Below the pieces are notes generated by a model that did not search any database, was not told the origin of the DNA, and worked only from the letters and a program-made list of their open reading frames with translations. Below are positions 1 through 8,557 of a stretch of DNA of 64,000 bases, piece after piece. Every line of letters begins with the position of its first letter. The first letter of the stretch is position 1. The DNA is taken from the NCBI RefSeq assembly GCF_009827635.1, contig NZ_WTYW01000001.1:80001-144000 (forward strand), read 5' to 3'. The DNA comes from Parapontixanthobacter aurantiacus (GTDB lineage Bacteria; Pseudomonadota; Alphaproteobacteria; Sphingomonadales; Sphingomonadaceae). Both the position numbers and the translations under genes were made by a program.

Positions 1-447
1 CGCTCCACAGGATTCGTGACCCATCACAACAATTAGGGGAACGCCCAGCTCGGCAACGGCGTACTCGATTGAGCCCAAGGCGACCGTATCGACAGTGTTG
101 CCGGCGTTGCGAATGATGAAAAGTTCGCCAAGGCCGCGGCCGAACAGGATTTCGGGCGACACACGACTGTCGGAGCAGGTGACGTAGGCTGCGAACGGGG
201 CTTGGCCCTGCGCAATCTCTAGCCTGCGTTCGCGGCCGACGGGTGCCGCGGTAGGCACGTCGTTGAGGAAGTTGCGATTACCCTCGATCAGCAATTCGAG
301 CGCTTCGTCGGGCGACAGGGCGGTCTTCCCGTCGACCACCGGCGCGAGGCGCGCGGGTTGCGGAGCCTGCGCTGCGGCGACGTTACTCACCCCGAGTGTT
401 CCGCCAGCTACTGCAGCACCAGCCAGCACGTTGCGTCTTGAAATCAT
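1..447 (-). CDS. Beta-carbonic anhydrase with twin-arginine signal, 3' end outside the window
   Basis: Beta-class carbonic anhydrase, which interconverts CO2 and bicarbonate at a zinc site. Only the first 149 codons are in the window; the gene runs off the left edge on the minus strand. The ATG at 447 has AAGGAG a few bases upstream. Residues 3-8 (SRRNVL) followed by an Ala/Gly-rich stretch to AAAQA at about 24-28 look like a Tat signal, so the enzyme is probably periplasmic. The zinc and catalytic residues are visible: C91-S-D93-S-R95, and H144-E-S-C147-G-A just before the edge. The next gene on the same strand is an ion exchanger, 16 bases upstream. The family call is firm; the export route is inferred from the N-terminus only. 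Confidence 0.93.
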   Translation of the reverse strand, partial: MISRRNVLAGAAVAGGTLGVSNVAAAQAPQPARLAPVVDGKTALSPDEALELLIEGNRNFLNDVPTAAPVGRERRLEIAQGQAPFAAYVTCSDSRVSPEILFGRGLGELFIIRNAGNTVDTVALGSIEYAVAELGVPLIVVMGHESCGA

Positions 448-463
448 GATACTCTCCTTCTGA

Positions 464-1444
464 TCACGCGTTGAGGACAAGAAAGCCAAGATAGGCGAAA
501 TAGGCGAGCAGCAGCGCGAGACCCGGGAGCCGCGTCACGCCGCGTATGAAAGCAAGCGCAAGGATCACGAGAGCGCTAACCAGCACCAGACCGATATCCA
601 ACGGAAGCAAGTTTGCCGGAATGGACCCCGGAGCGAGCAGCATGGTGGCTCCGCCGATCCCGAGAATATTGTATATGTTGGAGCCGACGACATTTCCGAA
701 GGCTACCTCGACTTCGCCTTTTCGCGCCGCGATCACGGATGTGACGAGCTCGGGAAGGGAGGTTCCGACAGCCACGATCGTCAGGCCTATGAGAGTCTCG
801 GTCAAGCCTGCGAGCAGCGCCAGATCGATCGCTCCGGTTACGAGAAGTCTGCCGCCGCCGATCAATACGGCTAGACCCACAACTGTCAGCAACAAGGGTT
901 TGGTCCAACCCGTGCTTTCTTCGTGCAGGCCGGTGTCGGTCATTTCGAGCGCCTGACTGCGATCGTATGGGGCGTTGTGAACCGTGGCAGGCTCGACCCG
1001 TCGCTCTTCCACGTAACACCAGGCGATGTAAGCGATCAGCCCGCCAAGCAGCAGGACGCCGACCAGTACGCTGCCGATCGCGGTCATTGCCAGCAAGAGC
1101 AGGAGGATGCTCGCCGCAAGAGCCACAGCCGGGTCGCGCAGCCGGTTGGCCGCGTTTATGGCGATAGGCGCTACCATCGCCGCAGCGCCGAGAATGAGCA
1201 GACTGTTCGCTATGTTCGAGCCGACGATATTGCCCCAGGCGATTGCCGGCGATCCGGCCATGGCTGCCTCGACGCTGGTGACGAGCTCAGGCATGGACGT
1301 TCCGAAGCCCACGATCACCAGACCGATGACAAGAGCGCTGACGCCTGCCTTTTCGGCGAGCCCGACGGCTCCACGGACGAGCAGTTCTCCGCCGACGACC
1401 AGCAGGATCAGACCGCCGAGAAGAAAGGCGATTGCTATAATCAT
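464..1444 (-). CDS. Calcium/sodium (cation) exchanger, YrbG/CaCA family
   Basis: Inner-membrane cation exchanger of the CaCA superfamily, 326 residues, the normal size for bacterial YrbG-type proteins. Two inverted alpha-repeats are clear. The first has GFGTSMPELVTS near residues 46-57 followed by GNIVGSN; the second, in the C-terminal half, has AVGTSLPELVTS followed by GNVVGSN. These repeats form the ion-binding site in the family. The long reading frame extends further upstream, but the hydrophobic N-terminus begins at the ATG at 1444. That ATG overlaps the nhaA stop in an ATGA arrangement, so the two are probably translationally coupled. The ion specificity (Ca2+/Na+ or Ca2+/H+) cannot be read from sequence. 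Confidence 0.9.
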   Translation of the reverse strand: MIIAIAFLLGGLILLVVGGELLVRGAVGLAEKAGVSALVIGLVIVGFGTSMPELVTSVEAAMAGSPAIAWGNIVGSNIANSLLILGAAAMVAPIAINAANRLRDPAVALAASILLLLLAMTAIGSVLVGVLLLGGLIAYIAWCYVEERRVEPATVHNAPYDRSQALEMTDTGLHEESTGWTKPLLLTVVGLAVLIGGGRLLVTGAIDLALLAGLTETLIGLTIVAVGTSLPELVTSVIAARKGEVEVAFGNVVGSNIYNILGIGGATMLLAPGSIPANLLPLDIGLVLVSALVILALAFIRGVTRLPGLALLLAYFAYLGFLVLNA

Positions 1445-2634
1445 GCGTTTGCGTTCCGGTCTTCGCGAACCTCTGCCTTGCGCAGAACGGCCATGCCTAC
1501 GATCGCTGCGACAAGAGATCCGCTCAGGACGCCGAGTTTGACAGCGGCGATGCTGGCCGGGTCGGCAAAGGCAAGGTTGCCGATGAACAGGCTCATCGTG
1601 AAACCGATCCCTGCCAAACATGACAGGCCGTAGATATGTCGGAACGTAATGCCGCGCGGCAGCGATGCGAAGCCGAAGCGCGCTGCCAGATAGCAGGTTC
1701 CAAAAATCCCGATTTGTTTTCCCAGGACCAGCCCGGCCGCGATTCCCAGAGAGAGGGGTGCGGCAAGCGCTTCAAGTCCTGCCCCGGCGAACGACACTCC
1801 CGCATTGGCGAAGGCGAACAGGGGAAGGATAAGAAAGGCCACCCAAGGGTGGAGAGCGTGTTCGAGCCGTTCGAGCGGGCGTTCCTCACCGGTCGCGATG
1901 GGTACGAACATGGCCGTAACCACTCCCGCCAGCGTCGCGTGAACCCCCGACTTCAAGACCAAGATCCACAAGATTGCGCCGAGCAGGAAATAAGGGATCG
2001 TGCGGGCGACGCCACTCCGGTTCAGAAGGAGCATCGCCGCCGCAGGAACGAGCGCCAGAAGCAGCGCTCCGGTATTCATGTTCTCCGTATAGAACAGTGC
2101 GATGATGGCAATTGCGCCGATGTCGTCGATAATGGCGATCGCGAGAAGCAAGGCTTTCAGTGCAACCGGTACTCGCGAACCCAGAAGCGAGAGGAGGCCC
2201 AGTGCAAAGGCGATATCGGTTGCGGCGGGGATGGCCCAACCGCGCAGATTGTCAGGCGAATTCCAGTTCAATCCCGCGAATATGAGCGCCGGCACGACCA
2301 TGCCGCCAATTGCCGCATAGACTGGCAGCGAAGCCTGCTTCCAGCTGCGCAACTGGCCGGTCGCAATCTCCCGTTTCACCTCCAGTCCGATGAGGAAGAA
2401 GAACAGCGCCATCAGACCGTCGTTGATCCACAGGAGCAGCGACTTGTCGATCGTAACGAGATCGCCAGCGGCGAATACGACCGGCGTTTCGAGAAAGGCT
2501 TGATAGTTCGGAAGAAGGGGGGAATTCGCGACAAGAAGAGCGATTGCCGCGGCGATCATGAGAAGGACGCCGCCGGCGCTTTCGCTGGCGATAAATGCGC
2601 GCAAGCGCCGGGCAGGGGACGTTCGGATCATCAC
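1441..2634 (-). CDS. nhaA: Na+/H+ antiporter NhaA
   Basis: Inner-membrane sodium/proton antiporter that expels Na+ in exchange for protons and supports pH and salt tolerance. At 397 residues it matches the family. The ion-site residues are present: D140 in ATDIAFALG and the paired D170-D171 in AIAIIDDIGAIAII, equivalent to Asp133, Asp163 and Asp164 of the E. coli protein. FFLIGLEVKREI at about 79-90 is another strong family signature. A GTG at 2634 is followed at once by an ATG at 2631; either may start the protein, and neither has a strong ribosome site. It overlaps the exchanger gene downstream by four bases, giving a two-gene cation-homeostasis unit. Confidence 0.97.
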   Translation of the reverse strand: MMIRTSPARRLRAFIASESAGGVLLMIAAAIALLVANSPLLPNYQAFLETPVVFAAGDLVTIDKSLLLWINDGLMALFFFLIGLEVKREIATGQLRSWKQASLPVYAAIGGMVVPALIFAGLNWNSPDNLRGWAIPAATDIAFALGLLSLLGSRVPVALKALLLAIAIIDDIGAIAIIALFYTENMNTGALLLALVPAAAMLLLNRSGVARTIPYFLLGAILWILVLKSGVHATLAGVVTAMFVPIATGEERPLERLEHALHPWVAFLILPLFAFANAGVSFAGAGLEALAAPLSLGIAAGLVLGKQIGIFGTCYLAARFGFASLPRGITFRHIYGLSCLAGIGFTMSLFIGNLAFADPASIAAVKLGVLSGSLVAAIVGMAVLRKAEVREDRNANA

Positions 2635-2685
2635 AAAAAGGTTGCGGCGACCGGGGAGGGGGGATTGGCCGATCGCCGCATGGGC

Positions 2686-2895
2686 TCAGAGGGGGACACT
2701 GCGCCCGGGGGTGTTTCCTAGCAAAGCTGCGATGCGGTCCTTCAGGCGCAGGCGCAGCCGTTTCAGATCCTTCAGTTTCTCTGCGCTACCGATCGCCTTG
2801 GTCGTGTCTATTCGCCGGTCGAGCAAGCGATGTTCGCGGATCAGCTTCCGCAGGTAAGGTTGCGAGACTGCTCCGTCGGACGGTTTGGTTCTCAT
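2686..2895 (-). CDS. DUF465 (YdcH-like) small helical protein
   Basis: A 69-residue protein with the DUF465 pattern: LRKLIREHRLLDRRID near residues 15-30, then LKRLRLRLKDRIA near 43-56. The family forms a small basic helical hairpin and is common in alphaproteobacteria; its function is unknown. The ATG at 2895 has GGAG seven bases upstream. It lies on the nhaA strand, 51 bases ahead of that gene, and is divergent from the LysR gene. Two more DUF465 genes occur near 61.1-61.7 kb, so this small family is repeated within the window. Confidence 0.8.
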   Translation of the reverse strand: MRTKPSDGAVSQPYLRKLIREHRLLDRRIDTTKAIGSAEKLKDLKRLRLRLKDRIAALLGNTPGRSVPL

Positions 2896-2996
2896 GGAAA
2901 TGCTCCATCTTTCTATCTTCGAAAGTATTGCCGCCGAAGCTCATTATCCAATTCCAACTGTTGCACCGAACCGATAAGTTTTAGTAATAGCTGCTT

Positions 2997-3914
2997 ATGA
3001 CAAGCATCAGGCAGATCGAGATCTTTGAGAAGCTGGCCGATCTCGCCAATATGAGCGATGCCGCGCAGGCGCTTGGGCTCACCCAGCCGGCCCTCAGCCA
3101 TCAGTTGCGCAAGCTGGAAGCGCGTATCGGCTTGAGCCTGTTCGACCGTGTTCCGTCAGGAATGGAACTGACCCCTGCAGGAAGGGAGTTGTTGTCGAGC
3201 GCGCAGAACGTTCTGAGCGCGCTACGCGATTTCGATGATGCAACTGATCGTGCTGCGCGCCGTTTCGCCGGATCGATCCGCTTCGGCGTGACCCCGACGC
3301 TCGGCCCCTATCTGATGCCGTCCGTCATTAAGACGTTACACGCCCGCTATCCCGACCTGCGCCTGTTCATTCGCGAGGGTATCCCGGCAATCCAGCTAAC
3401 GGAGCTGGCCGCCGGCAAACTCGACATGGTCCTGTCGCCTCTGCCCGTCACGGGTCGCAACCTGCATGTCGAACCTCTCTTCCGCGAGGTGCTGCATGTC
3501 GTTGCTCCGCCGGACGATCCGCTCGTTGAGGTTCCGGCTCCGGACAAGGAGGACTTCGCCGGGCGAACCTTCCTGACGCTCGACCGCCGACATCATTATC
3601 ACTGGCAGCTCGAGCGGATCTGCGCCGCGTTCGGCAGCGAGATATTGTCGGACTATGAAGGAACGAGCCTCGATGCTCTCCAGCAGATGGTCGGTTCCGG
3701 TGTAGGCCTTGCGGTGCTTCCGGAACTTTACGTCCGTTCCGGCGCCGGTGGTCTCGATGTCGTCAGGATCGTGGAACCAGCAGGCTGGAGCGAGTATCGG
3801 AGCGTCGGCCTTGCCTGGCGGCAATCGGCGGCATTCGCCGACCTCTACGCGCAGATCGGCGCCATCATCGCAGAGGAAGCGCGGTGTAAGATGGCGCCGC
3901 CAGCCAGCGATTGA
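2997..3914 (+). CDS. LysR-family regulator, OxyR-like but lacking the peroxidatic cysteine
   Basis: LysR-type transcription factor, 305 residues. The N-terminal winged helix-turn-helix spans about 1-60 (LTQPALSHQLRKLE at 28-41). The effector domain resembles OxyR from the start (GVTPTLGPYLMP near 97-108) to its end (TSLDALQQMVGSGVGLAVLP). By recalled alignment with E. coli OxyR, H200 stands where reactive Cys199 should be, while C209 falls at the Cys208 position. Thiol-disulfide switching as in OxyR is therefore unlikely, and this may be an OxyR relative sensing something else. It lies 116 bases upstream of the molybdenum hydroxylase operon on the same strand and divergent from the DUF465/nhaA genes, so it may control either side. 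Confidence 0.88.
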   Translation: MTSIRQIEIFEKLADLANMSDAAQALGLTQPALSHQLRKLEARIGLSLFDRVPSGMELTPAGRELLSSAQNVLSALRDFDDATDRAARRFAGSIRFGVTPTLGPYLMPSVIKTLHARYPDLRLFIREGIPAIQLTELAAGKLDMVLSPLPVTGRNLHVEPLFREVLHVVAPPDDPLVEVPAPDKEDFAGRTFLTLDRRHHYHWQLERICAAFGSEILSDYEGTSLDALQQMVGSGVGLAVLPELYVRSGAGGLDVVRIVEPAGWSEYRSVGLAWRQSAAFADLYAQIGAIIAEEARCKMAPPASD

Positions 3915-3998
3915 ATTAGCGACGAACGGTCGCATCGGCACGGGAAGATCCGGCGTGACCCCCGTGTAACAAAGTCGAAAGCCGGACCCATCTCTCGC

Positions 3999-4015
3999 CT
4001 CGTTAGTAGGACGAG
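3999..4015 (+). promoter_or_regulatory. Short inverted repeat in the leader of the molybdenum hydroxylase operon
   Basis: CTCGT at 3999-4003 pairs with ACGAG at 4011-4015 around a seven-base loop. It ends four bases before the AGGAG ribosome site (4019-4023) of the first gene. It could be a weak hairpin affecting translation or half of a regulator site. The stem is only five bases, so chance is a real possibility. Confidence 0.25.
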
Positions 4016-4030
4016 TGCAGGAGATGAGCT

Positions 4031-4540
4031 TTGACCGAAACGATTACCGTAAACGAGACCGAGTATCCCATCCCGGCAGACCCGCGCGTGAGTCTGCTGG
4101 ATTTTCTTCGCCAGCACGTGGGTCTCACCGGAACCAAGAAGGGGTGCGATCACGGGCAGTGCGGAGCATGTACCGTCCTCGTGAACGGAATGCGGATCAA
4201 TAGCTGCCTTTCGCTTGCGGTAATGCATGGCGGCGACAGCGTTACGACGATCGAGGGGCTCGGCAATCCCGAAAACCCGTCAGCGCTGCAGAAGGCGTTC
4301 GTCGAGCATGACGGCTACCAGTGCGGCTATTGCACGCCGGGACAGGTCTGTTCCGCGACCGCCATGCTTCAGGAAATCGACAATGGCTGGCCCAGTGACG
4401 CGAGCGAAAGCCTCGAGGGAGAAGTCGAACTGACTGCGGACGAGATACGTGAGCGCATGAGCGGCAATCTTTGCCGGTGCGGCGCCTATCCCAACATCGT
4501 CGCGGCGATCCGGGATGCTGCGAAGGAGGATGCGGCATGA
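4031..4540 (+). CDS. Molybdenum hydroxylase [2Fe-2S] subunit, PaoA/YagT-like
   Basis: Small iron-sulfur subunit of an aldehyde-oxidoreductase-type molybdenum hydroxylase. It passes electrons from the molybdenum subunit toward FAD. The N-terminal plant-ferredoxin-like cluster has C39, C44, C47 and C59; the second cluster domain has C98, C101, C148 and C150. The start is a TTG at 4031: a stop lies two codons upstream in frame, and AGGAG (4019-4023) sits seven bases before it. An out-of-frame ATG at 4024 abuts the ribosome site and is unsuitable. E. coli PaoA is a Tat substrate, but this protein begins directly with the ferredoxin fold, so the complex is probably cytoplasmic. Its stop overlaps the next ATG. 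Confidence 0.93.
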   Translation: MTETITVNETEYPIPADPRVSLLDFLRQHVGLTGTKKGCDHGQCGACTVLVNGMRINSCLSLAVMHGGDSVTTIEGLGNPENPSALQKAFVEHDGYQCGYCTPGQVCSATAMLQEIDNGWPSDASESLEGEVELTADEIRERMSGNLCRCGAYPNIVAAIRDAAKEDAA

Positions 4541-5520
4541 GACCGTTCGACTATCAACGCGCCGATGGCCTCACCCATGCAGGCCAATTGGCCGATGCCG
4601 ATGAAGCGGCTTACATCGCCGGCGGTACGAACTTGCTCGACCTCATGAAGCTGCAGGTCGAGACGCCTCGACGCCTCGTCGACATCAATAAGGTCGGTAT
4701 GAGGGAGATCGAGCAAACGGACGATGGCGGCTTGCGCATCGGTGCGCTTGCGACCAACACCGCGACTGCCTCTCACGACCTCGTTCGCCGAAATTACCCC
4801 GTTCTTGCGCGTGCGATCCTCGCCGGAGCGACCCAGCAGCTGCGCAATCGCGCCACGACCGGGGGTAATCTGTGCCAGCGGACGCGCTGCTATTATTTCA
4901 CCAATATCGACCAACCCTGCAACAAGCGGGAGCCAGGCTCGGGCTGCGGTGCCATTCAGGGCATCGCCCGTCTTCACGCCATCCTCGGCACCTCCTCTCA
5001 GTGCATCGCTACCTATCCCGGCGACATGGCAGTCGCCCTGTCGGCGCTGGACGCAAAAGTAGAGATTGCCAGCGAAAGCGGCGAGCGAACGGTCCCGGTG
5101 CGCGACTTCCACTGCTTGCCGGGCGATACGCCATGGCGCGACAACGTCCTTGAGGCAGGCGAGATAATCACTTCGGTCGTTCTGCCGCCGCCTGTCGCGG
5201 GACGTCAGTCCTACCGCAAGGTGCGGGAGCGCTCGTCCTACGCTTTCGCGCTGGTGTCGATTGCGTCCATCGTCGAGATGGAGGGCGACATGATCGCCCG
5301 TGCCGACCTCGCCTTCGGCGGAGTTGCGCACATACCGTGGCACGACGAGCGCCTCAGCAATCTGCTCGTTGGGCAAGCGCCTGACCGGAAGTTGTTCGAC
5401 AAGGCTGCCGATCTGCTTCTCGAAGATGCGCAAGGCTATGGCGAGAACGATTTCAAGATACCGCTCGCACGCCGGACATTGCACGCGGTCCTCAGCGAAG
5501 CGACGGGAGTCGACCAATGA
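4537..5520 (+). CDS. Molybdenum hydroxylase FAD subunit with extra Fe-S site, PaoB/YagS-like
   Basis: FAD-binding middle subunit, 327 residues. AGGTNLLDLMK at 28-38 and RATTGGNLCQRTRC near 105-118 are FAD-domain signatures of the xanthine dehydrogenase family. C113, C118, C128 and C137 are arranged as in E. coli PaoB, which holds an additional [4Fe-4S] cluster in this loop; that is what points to the PaoB branch rather than generic CoxM. The ATG at 4537 overlaps the preceding stop (ATGA), and its own stop overlaps the next gene in the same way, so all three subunits are probably made in balance. Confidence 0.93.
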   Translation: MRPFDYQRADGLTHAGQLADADEAAYIAGGTNLLDLMKLQVETPRRLVDINKVGMREIEQTDDGGLRIGALATNTATASHDLVRRNYPVLARAILAGATQQLRNRATTGGNLCQRTRCYYFTNIDQPCNKREPGSGCGAIQGIARLHAILGTSSQCIATYPGDMAVALSALDAKVEIASESGERTVPVRDFHCLPGDTPWRDNVLEAGEIITSVVLPPPVAGRQSYRKVRERSSYAFALVSIASIVEMEGDMIARADLAFGGVAHIPWHDERLSNLLVGQAPDRKLFDKAADLLLEDAQGYGENDFKIPLARRTLHAVLSEATGVDQ

Positions 5521-7709
5521 ACATTCACGTAAAGCAGGATGAAGCGGCAAAGGAATGCCGCCTCGACGACATGAAGCAGGGTATTCTCGGGCGCGACGTA
5601 TCACGCCCGGACGGTCTGCCGAAGGTCACCGGAACCGCGCCCTATGCCGCCGAATACAAGATCGACGGGTGCCTCGAGGGTGTGATCGTCACTTCGACGA
5701 TCGTGAAAGGCGAGGTCACGAATATCGATGCGTCTTCCGTCCTCGACATGCCCGGCGTGGAGGCCGTTATCGACGACCCGCGCCTGACTGCGCGGGCTGC
5801 TCAGGGCACGGCGGGCGAAGCCCCGGCGCAACCTGCGCGAAAGGTCGGATATTTCGGACAGCCGGTTGCGGTCGTCGTCGCGCGCACCTTCGAGGAAGCA
5901 CGTGACGCGGCAAAGCACCTGAAGATCGAATATCGCGTCGAGGACGATGCCATCGTCGATCCGGAAGAAGCCGATGCGGAAGCCCAAGGCGACGGCACGA
6001 AGATGGGCGATCTGGCCGAAGCGATGAATTCCGCGCGTCATAGCGTCGACGTCGTGATCACGACGGAAGGTCATAATTCCGCGCCGATGGAGCCGCATGC
6101 CGCAATCGCCGAATGGGATGGCGACAAGCTTACGGTCCATGCATCGCTGCAAATGCTGAACTACAATATCTCGGAACTGGCCGACAGCCTCGATCTCGAC
6201 GAAGAAAAGATTCGCCTGATCGCGCGCTATGTCGGCGGCGGTTTCGGCTCGAAGCTCGGCGTGAGCGAAGAGACTGTGGCAGCTTGCGTGGCCGCGATGG
6301 AATTGCAACGTCCGGTTCGCGTCGTCATGAGCCGCCAGCAGGTGTTTCAATGCGTCATGCGGCGCTCTGAGACACGGCAGAGGCTGCGCCTTGCGGCAGA
6401 CGAAGACGGCAAGCTCATCGGTTTTGGGCACGAAGCACGGGTTTCCAACCTTCCCGGAGAGGAATTCGCTGAACCTGTCCTTCAATCGAGCGAGTTCCTT
6501 TATCGCGGCGAGAACCGCCTGCTCGAACTGGAGGTGGCTCGCATCCATCGCATGACGGCTGGTTCCGTTCGGGCTCCGGGCGAAGCGGTCGGGATGCCTG
6601 CCCTCGAAGCCGCGATGGACATGCTGGCGGAGAAAGTCGGCATCGATCCCGTCGAACTGCGCCTTCGCAACATTCCGGAACGCCATCCGGCAAAGGATCT
6701 GCCGTTCACCGATCACTCGCTTGCCGAGTGTCTCACAAAAGGAGCCGAAGCCTTCGGCTGGGATAAGGGTCCGCGCAAGCCGATGCAGAAACGCGAAGGC
6801 GAATGGTGGATTGGGACGGGCATGGCGAGCGCTGCGCGCGTCCACAACGTTTCCGAGGCCAAGGCACGGGTCACGCTCAAGGCCGATGGTACGGCGCTTG
6901 TCGAGACCGATATGACCGACATCGGGACGGGTACCTATGCCATCCTCACCCAACTTGCAGGTGAGATGCTCGGTCTGCCGGTCGACAAGGTGCTGGTAGA
7001 CCTCGGCGACACGAACCATCCGCGTGGTCCGGGCTCGGGCGGCAGTTGGGGTGCGGCCTCTATTGGTTCGGCGGTATTCGTCGCTTGCGAGGCCGTCCGA
7101 AAGCAGGTGGCCGAGAAGGCGGGTGTCTCGGAGAACGAGCTCTCCCTGTCCGACGGCCGTGTGATGAACGGCGCGACCCTGACGGACTTGCTCGACGGGG
7201 CGGATATTAGCGCGGAAGGTCACTACGAACCGGGTGCGATCTCCGAGGATTATACGGCTTCCGGGTTCGGCGCTTTTTTCGCTGAGGTCCGCGTTAATCG
7301 GTACACCGGCGAGACCCGCGTAAACCGAATGCTCGGCTCGTTCGGTTTCGGCCGCGTCCTCAATGCCAAGACAGCGCGCTCGCAATGTCTCGGGGGCGTC
7401 ACTTGGAGCATCGGGCTGGCTCTAACCGAGGGATTGAAGTTCGATCCGCGCGACGGACACCTCGCGAATTGCGACCTTGCGGAGTACCATGTTCCGGTCA
7501 ATCGGGACGTGCCAGAAGTAGAAATACTGCTGCTCGATGGCCGCGATCCGCTCGCAAGCGCTATTCAGGCGAAGGGCGTTGGCGAACTCGGCATGTGCGG
7601 CGGAGCTGCGGCAATTGCCAACGCGATTTACAACGCCTGCGGTGCGCGCGTATTGGATTATCCGATGACACCGGACCGCGTCATTGCCGCCATGCCAGAG
7701 AACGCATGA
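5517..7709 (+). CDS. Molybdenum hydroxylase large (Moco-binding) subunit, PaoC/YagR-like
   Basis: Catalytic subunit, 730 residues, close to the size of E. coli PaoC (about 732) and without fused Fe-S or FAD domains. It binds the molybdopterin cofactor and oxidises aldehydes to carboxylic acids in the PaoABC group. The N-terminal domain is marked by GRDVSRPDGLPKVTGTAPYAAE near 22-43 and a Moco-binding stretch by VGGGFGSKLG in the middle. The base-catalyst glutamate is E690 in KGVGELGMCGG, matching the family position. The natural substrate is not evident; aromatic aldehydes are the usual PaoC substrates. The stop overlaps the next start by ATGA. Confidence 0.93.
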   Translation: MNIHVKQDEAAKECRLDDMKQGILGRDVSRPDGLPKVTGTAPYAAEYKIDGCLEGVIVTSTIVKGEVTNIDASSVLDMPGVEAVIDDPRLTARAAQGTAGEAPAQPARKVGYFGQPVAVVVARTFEEARDAAKHLKIEYRVEDDAIVDPEEADAEAQGDGTKMGDLAEAMNSARHSVDVVITTEGHNSAPMEPHAAIAEWDGDKLTVHASLQMLNYNISELADSLDLDEEKIRLIARYVGGGFGSKLGVSEETVAACVAAMELQRPVRVVMSRQQVFQCVMRRSETRQRLRLAADEDGKLIGFGHEARVSNLPGEEFAEPVLQSSEFLYRGENRLLELEVARIHRMTAGSVRAPGEAVGMPALEAAMDMLAEKVGIDPVELRLRNIPERHPAKDLPFTDHSLAECLTKGAEAFGWDKGPRKPMQKREGEWWIGTGMASAARVHNVSEAKARVTLKADGTALVETDMTDIGTGTYAILTQLAGEMLGLPVDKVLVDLGDTNHPRGPGSGGSWGAASIGSAVFVACEAVRKQVAEKAGVSENELSLSDGRVMNGATLTDLLDGADISAEGHYEPGAISEDYTASGFGAFFAEVRVNRYTGETRVNRMLGSFGFGRVLNAKTARSQCLGGVTWSIGLALTEGLKFDPRDGHLANCDLAEYHVPVNRDVPEVEILLLDGRDPLASAIQAKGVGELGMCGGAAAIANAIYNACGARVLDYPMTPDRVIAAMPENA

Positions 7710-8557
7710 TCCTGACCGCCGACGACACGCGGCATGACGAGGACCATGCGGCCTTGATCGCTGCATGCGAGCCGGGAGTGGCCCTCTGCACGATCGTAGG
7801 CATAGACGGCAGCTTTTCACGGCGACTGGGCGCACAACTTGCCATTCGGTCCGACGGATCGGTCGTCGGGAGTCTCGCTGATGGATGTCTCGAAAGACAA
7901 CTAGCGAGCGACGTTCGCAGGATCGAGGGGCCAAAGGTCGTGCGCTACGGCGCCGGCTCGCAGATGATCGATTTCCGCCTGCCGTGCGGCGGCGGGTTGG
8001 ATATCCTGCTCGACCCCGCTCCCGACCGGACGCAGGCGCGCAGGGCCGTAAAACTCCTCAAGAGACGCAAGGCAGCCAAACTCGCATTGCCCGAGCCCTC
8101 GCCTCTGAAATGTCGGGCCTATACACCCCGGTTGTTCGTGAAAGTGTTCGGCGAAGGACCGGAACTCGATGCCTTCTTCCGCCTCGGAAATGCGGCGGGC
8201 GTGGCGGTGGAACCGTTTGAGAAGGACCAGTTGACGCTCGGGCAGAGCAGCGGAGAGGGCGCGGGTGATCGCTGGACTGCCATCCTGTTGCTGTTCCACG
8301 ATCACGAGTGGGAGTTGCCTTTATTGGCGGAAGCGCTTGAGGGACACGCCTTCTATATCGGCGCGCAAGGCGGGGAGAATGCGCGCCATAACCGCACGCT
8401 GGCGCTGTTACAGGCCGGTTGCGACGAAAAGGAACTGGCACGGATCGTAAGCCCCGTCGGCCTGCTGCCGGGCTGCAAGTCGCCTGCCAATCTCGCATTG
8501 TCGGCACTTACGGAAATCGTCGGTCGATACGAGACTTTGCGTGAGCGAACGGTTTGA
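7706..8557 (+). CDS. XdhC/PaoD-like molybdenum cofactor insertion protein
   Basis: XdhC-family protein, 283 residues, expected to bind the molybdenum cofactor, assist its sulfuration and load it into the neighbouring PaoC-like subunit. The N-terminal XdhC_CoxI region contains CTIVGIDGSFSRRLGAQLAI and GSLADGCLE. The C-terminal Rossmann-like domain ends in the family pattern HNRTLALL and GCKSPANLALSALTEI. The reading frame opens much earlier, but the ATG at 7706 overlaps the paoC stop and begins the recognisable domain. It has no catalytic role of its own. Confidence 0.9.
   Translation: MILTADDTRHDEDHAALIAACEPGVALCTIVGIDGSFSRRLGAQLAIRSDGSVVGSLADGCLERQLASDVRRIEGPKVVRYGAGSQMIDFRLPCGGGLDILLDPAPDRTQARRAVKLLKRRKAAKLALPEPSPLKCRAYTPRLFVKVFGEGPELDAFFRLGNAAGVAVEPFEKDQLTLGQSSGEGAGDRWTAILLLFHDHEWELPLLAEALEGHAFYIGAQGGENARHNRTLALLQAGCDEKELARIVSPVGLLPGCKSPANLALSALTEIVGRYETLRERTV

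Noticed and set aside
3915-4030. Molybdenum cofactor riboswitch in the leader of the molybdenum hydroxylase operon
   Set aside because: Only one short five-pair inverted repeat is visible in 116 bases; too small for the Moco RNA structure.
5601-7385. 594-codon open frame on the minus strand opposite the PaoC-like gene
   Set aside because: High-GC shadow frame: arginine/histidine-rich translation, no domain, no ribosome site, opposite a clearly conserved enzyme.
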